Positions 63,703-64,000 of a stretch of DNA of 64,000 nt are shown one piece after another. Made by a program: the position numbers and the translations under genes. How positions within the stretch are numbered: the stretch's first letter is position 1; each line of letters begins with the position of its first letter. The notes under the pieces were generated by a model. That model did not search any database and had not been told where the DNA came from. It saw only the letters and a list, made by a program, of their open reading frames with translations. This DNA comes from Oenococcus sp. UCMA 16435 (GTDB taxonomy: Bacteria; Bacillota; Bacilli; Lactobacillales; Lactobacillaceae), in assembly GCA_004010835.2 (NCBI GenBank), contig CP030868.2:806001-870000 (forward strand). The letters are read 5' to 3'.

Positions 63703-64000
63703 TCATGAACGGCGGAAAGAATCTTCAAGTTGTTCCAAGCTTCTGCCAGATGTTTCTGGAATAATAAAGAAAGAAATAATTATGCAAATAACGCCTATCG
63801 CTGCAAAAATCCAAAAAGTATTTGATAGGCCAAAAAATTCAATCAAAATCGGGAAGAAAAATCCAACACAAAAATCCATCACCCACATGCCAAAAGTCGC
63901 AATTCCGACACCCAAACCACGAACATGTAACGGAAAAATCTCAGACAAAAGCAGCCAACAAACCGGACCCAATGTCATTTGATCAACAAACACAAAGAGC
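63703..64000 (-). CDS. Sugar porter (MFS, SP family), C-terminal part only
   Basis: The visible 98 codons are the C-terminal end of a sugar:H+ symporter and run off the right edge. They hold the last membrane helices, SEIFPLHVRGLGVG (the SP-family motif after helix 10) and the diagnostic PETSGRSLEQLE near the end. Substrate is a hexose, pentose or polyol; not decidable. It converges with deoC seven bases away. Confidence 0.9.
   Translation of the reverse strand, partial: LFVFVDQMTLGPVCWLLLSEIFPLHVRGLGVGIATFGMWVMDFCVGFFFPILIEFFGLSNTFWIFAAIGVICIIISFFIIPETSGRSLEQLEDSFRRS

Overview
The window reads as chromosomal DNA of a low-GC Gram-positive lactic acid bacterium. Gene content and protein sequences (CdaA/CdaR, CopY/CopB, MurB, MurF, Alr-MazF, PepO, RibU under an FMN riboswitch, a T-box in front of an amino-acid ABC transporter) fit the Leuconostoc/Oenococcus group. 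My best guess is Oenococcus; this is an inference, because no rRNA or species-specific marker is present. Several genes carry single-base or nonsense lesions next to otherwise intact sequence. That would suit Oenococcus, which is known to lack MutS/MutL mismatch repair. I see no prophage, insertion sequence, CRISPR array or integrase.

Layout. 1-4.7 kb: a TetR regulator facing a gene that leaves the window, two multi-membrane GT-C-like glycosyltransferases, a decayed region and a tRNA-Gln. 4.7-13.3 kb: an APC permease, a thioredoxin, a serine hydrolase, the polyphosphate pair ppx/ppk and the peptidase pepO, all on the minus strand. 13.4-16.4 kb: a four-gene glutamine/glutamate-type ABC importer. 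16.4-20.0 kb: a heterodimeric ABC exporter whose second half is frameshifted in an A9 tract. 20.1-28.0 kb: tRNA-Pro, a KimA-like potassium importer, a cyclophilin, mazF, alr, acpS, a DEAD-box helicase and murF. 28.4-32.8 kb: a drug-efflux MFS protein, UspA, and the copper unit copY-copB with cop boxes. 32.8-38.1 kb: an NmrA-like oxidoreductase, enolase, a lone MsmK-type sugar ATPase, a divergent triosephosphate isomerase and a Gtf3-like glycosyltransferase. 38.1-43.3 kb: murB, an Na+/H+ antiporter, cdaA, cdaR and a small unknown gene in one minus-strand run. 43.4-48.3 kb: exonuclease III, TelA with an unknown membrane partner, an amidase, a DnaQ-like exonuclease and tsaE. 48.3-50.7 kb: a three-gene amino-acid ABC importer behind a T-box whose specifier looks like CAC (histidine). 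50.9-55.8 kb: a LacI-regulated catabolic cluster of unknown substrate. 55.9-60.3 kb: a nucleoside hydrolase, an rRNA methyltransferase with diacylglycerol kinase, and small genes. 60.4-64.0 kb: AmtB, FMN riboswitch-ribU, deoC and the end of a sugar porter.

How the genes work together. The cyclic-di-AMP synthase and its regulator sit beside an Na+/H+ antiporter, and the window also holds a KimA-type K+ importer, a known c-di-AMP target in Bacillus. Together these suggest a cation-homeostasis theme. Cell-wall supply is spread over murB, murF and alr. Enolase and Tpi belong to lower glycolysis. The most open-ended locus is 50.9-55.8 kb: a LacI regulator, a xylose-isomerase-like TIM barrel, a multi-pass anion transporter, a KduD-like SDR and a D-2-hydroxyacid dehydrogenase behind one promoter. 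An operator palindrome lies just downstream of that promoter's predicted start point. The cluster lacks a kinase and an aldolase, so it may be a redox or isomerisation route for a sugar acid rather than a standard catabolic path.
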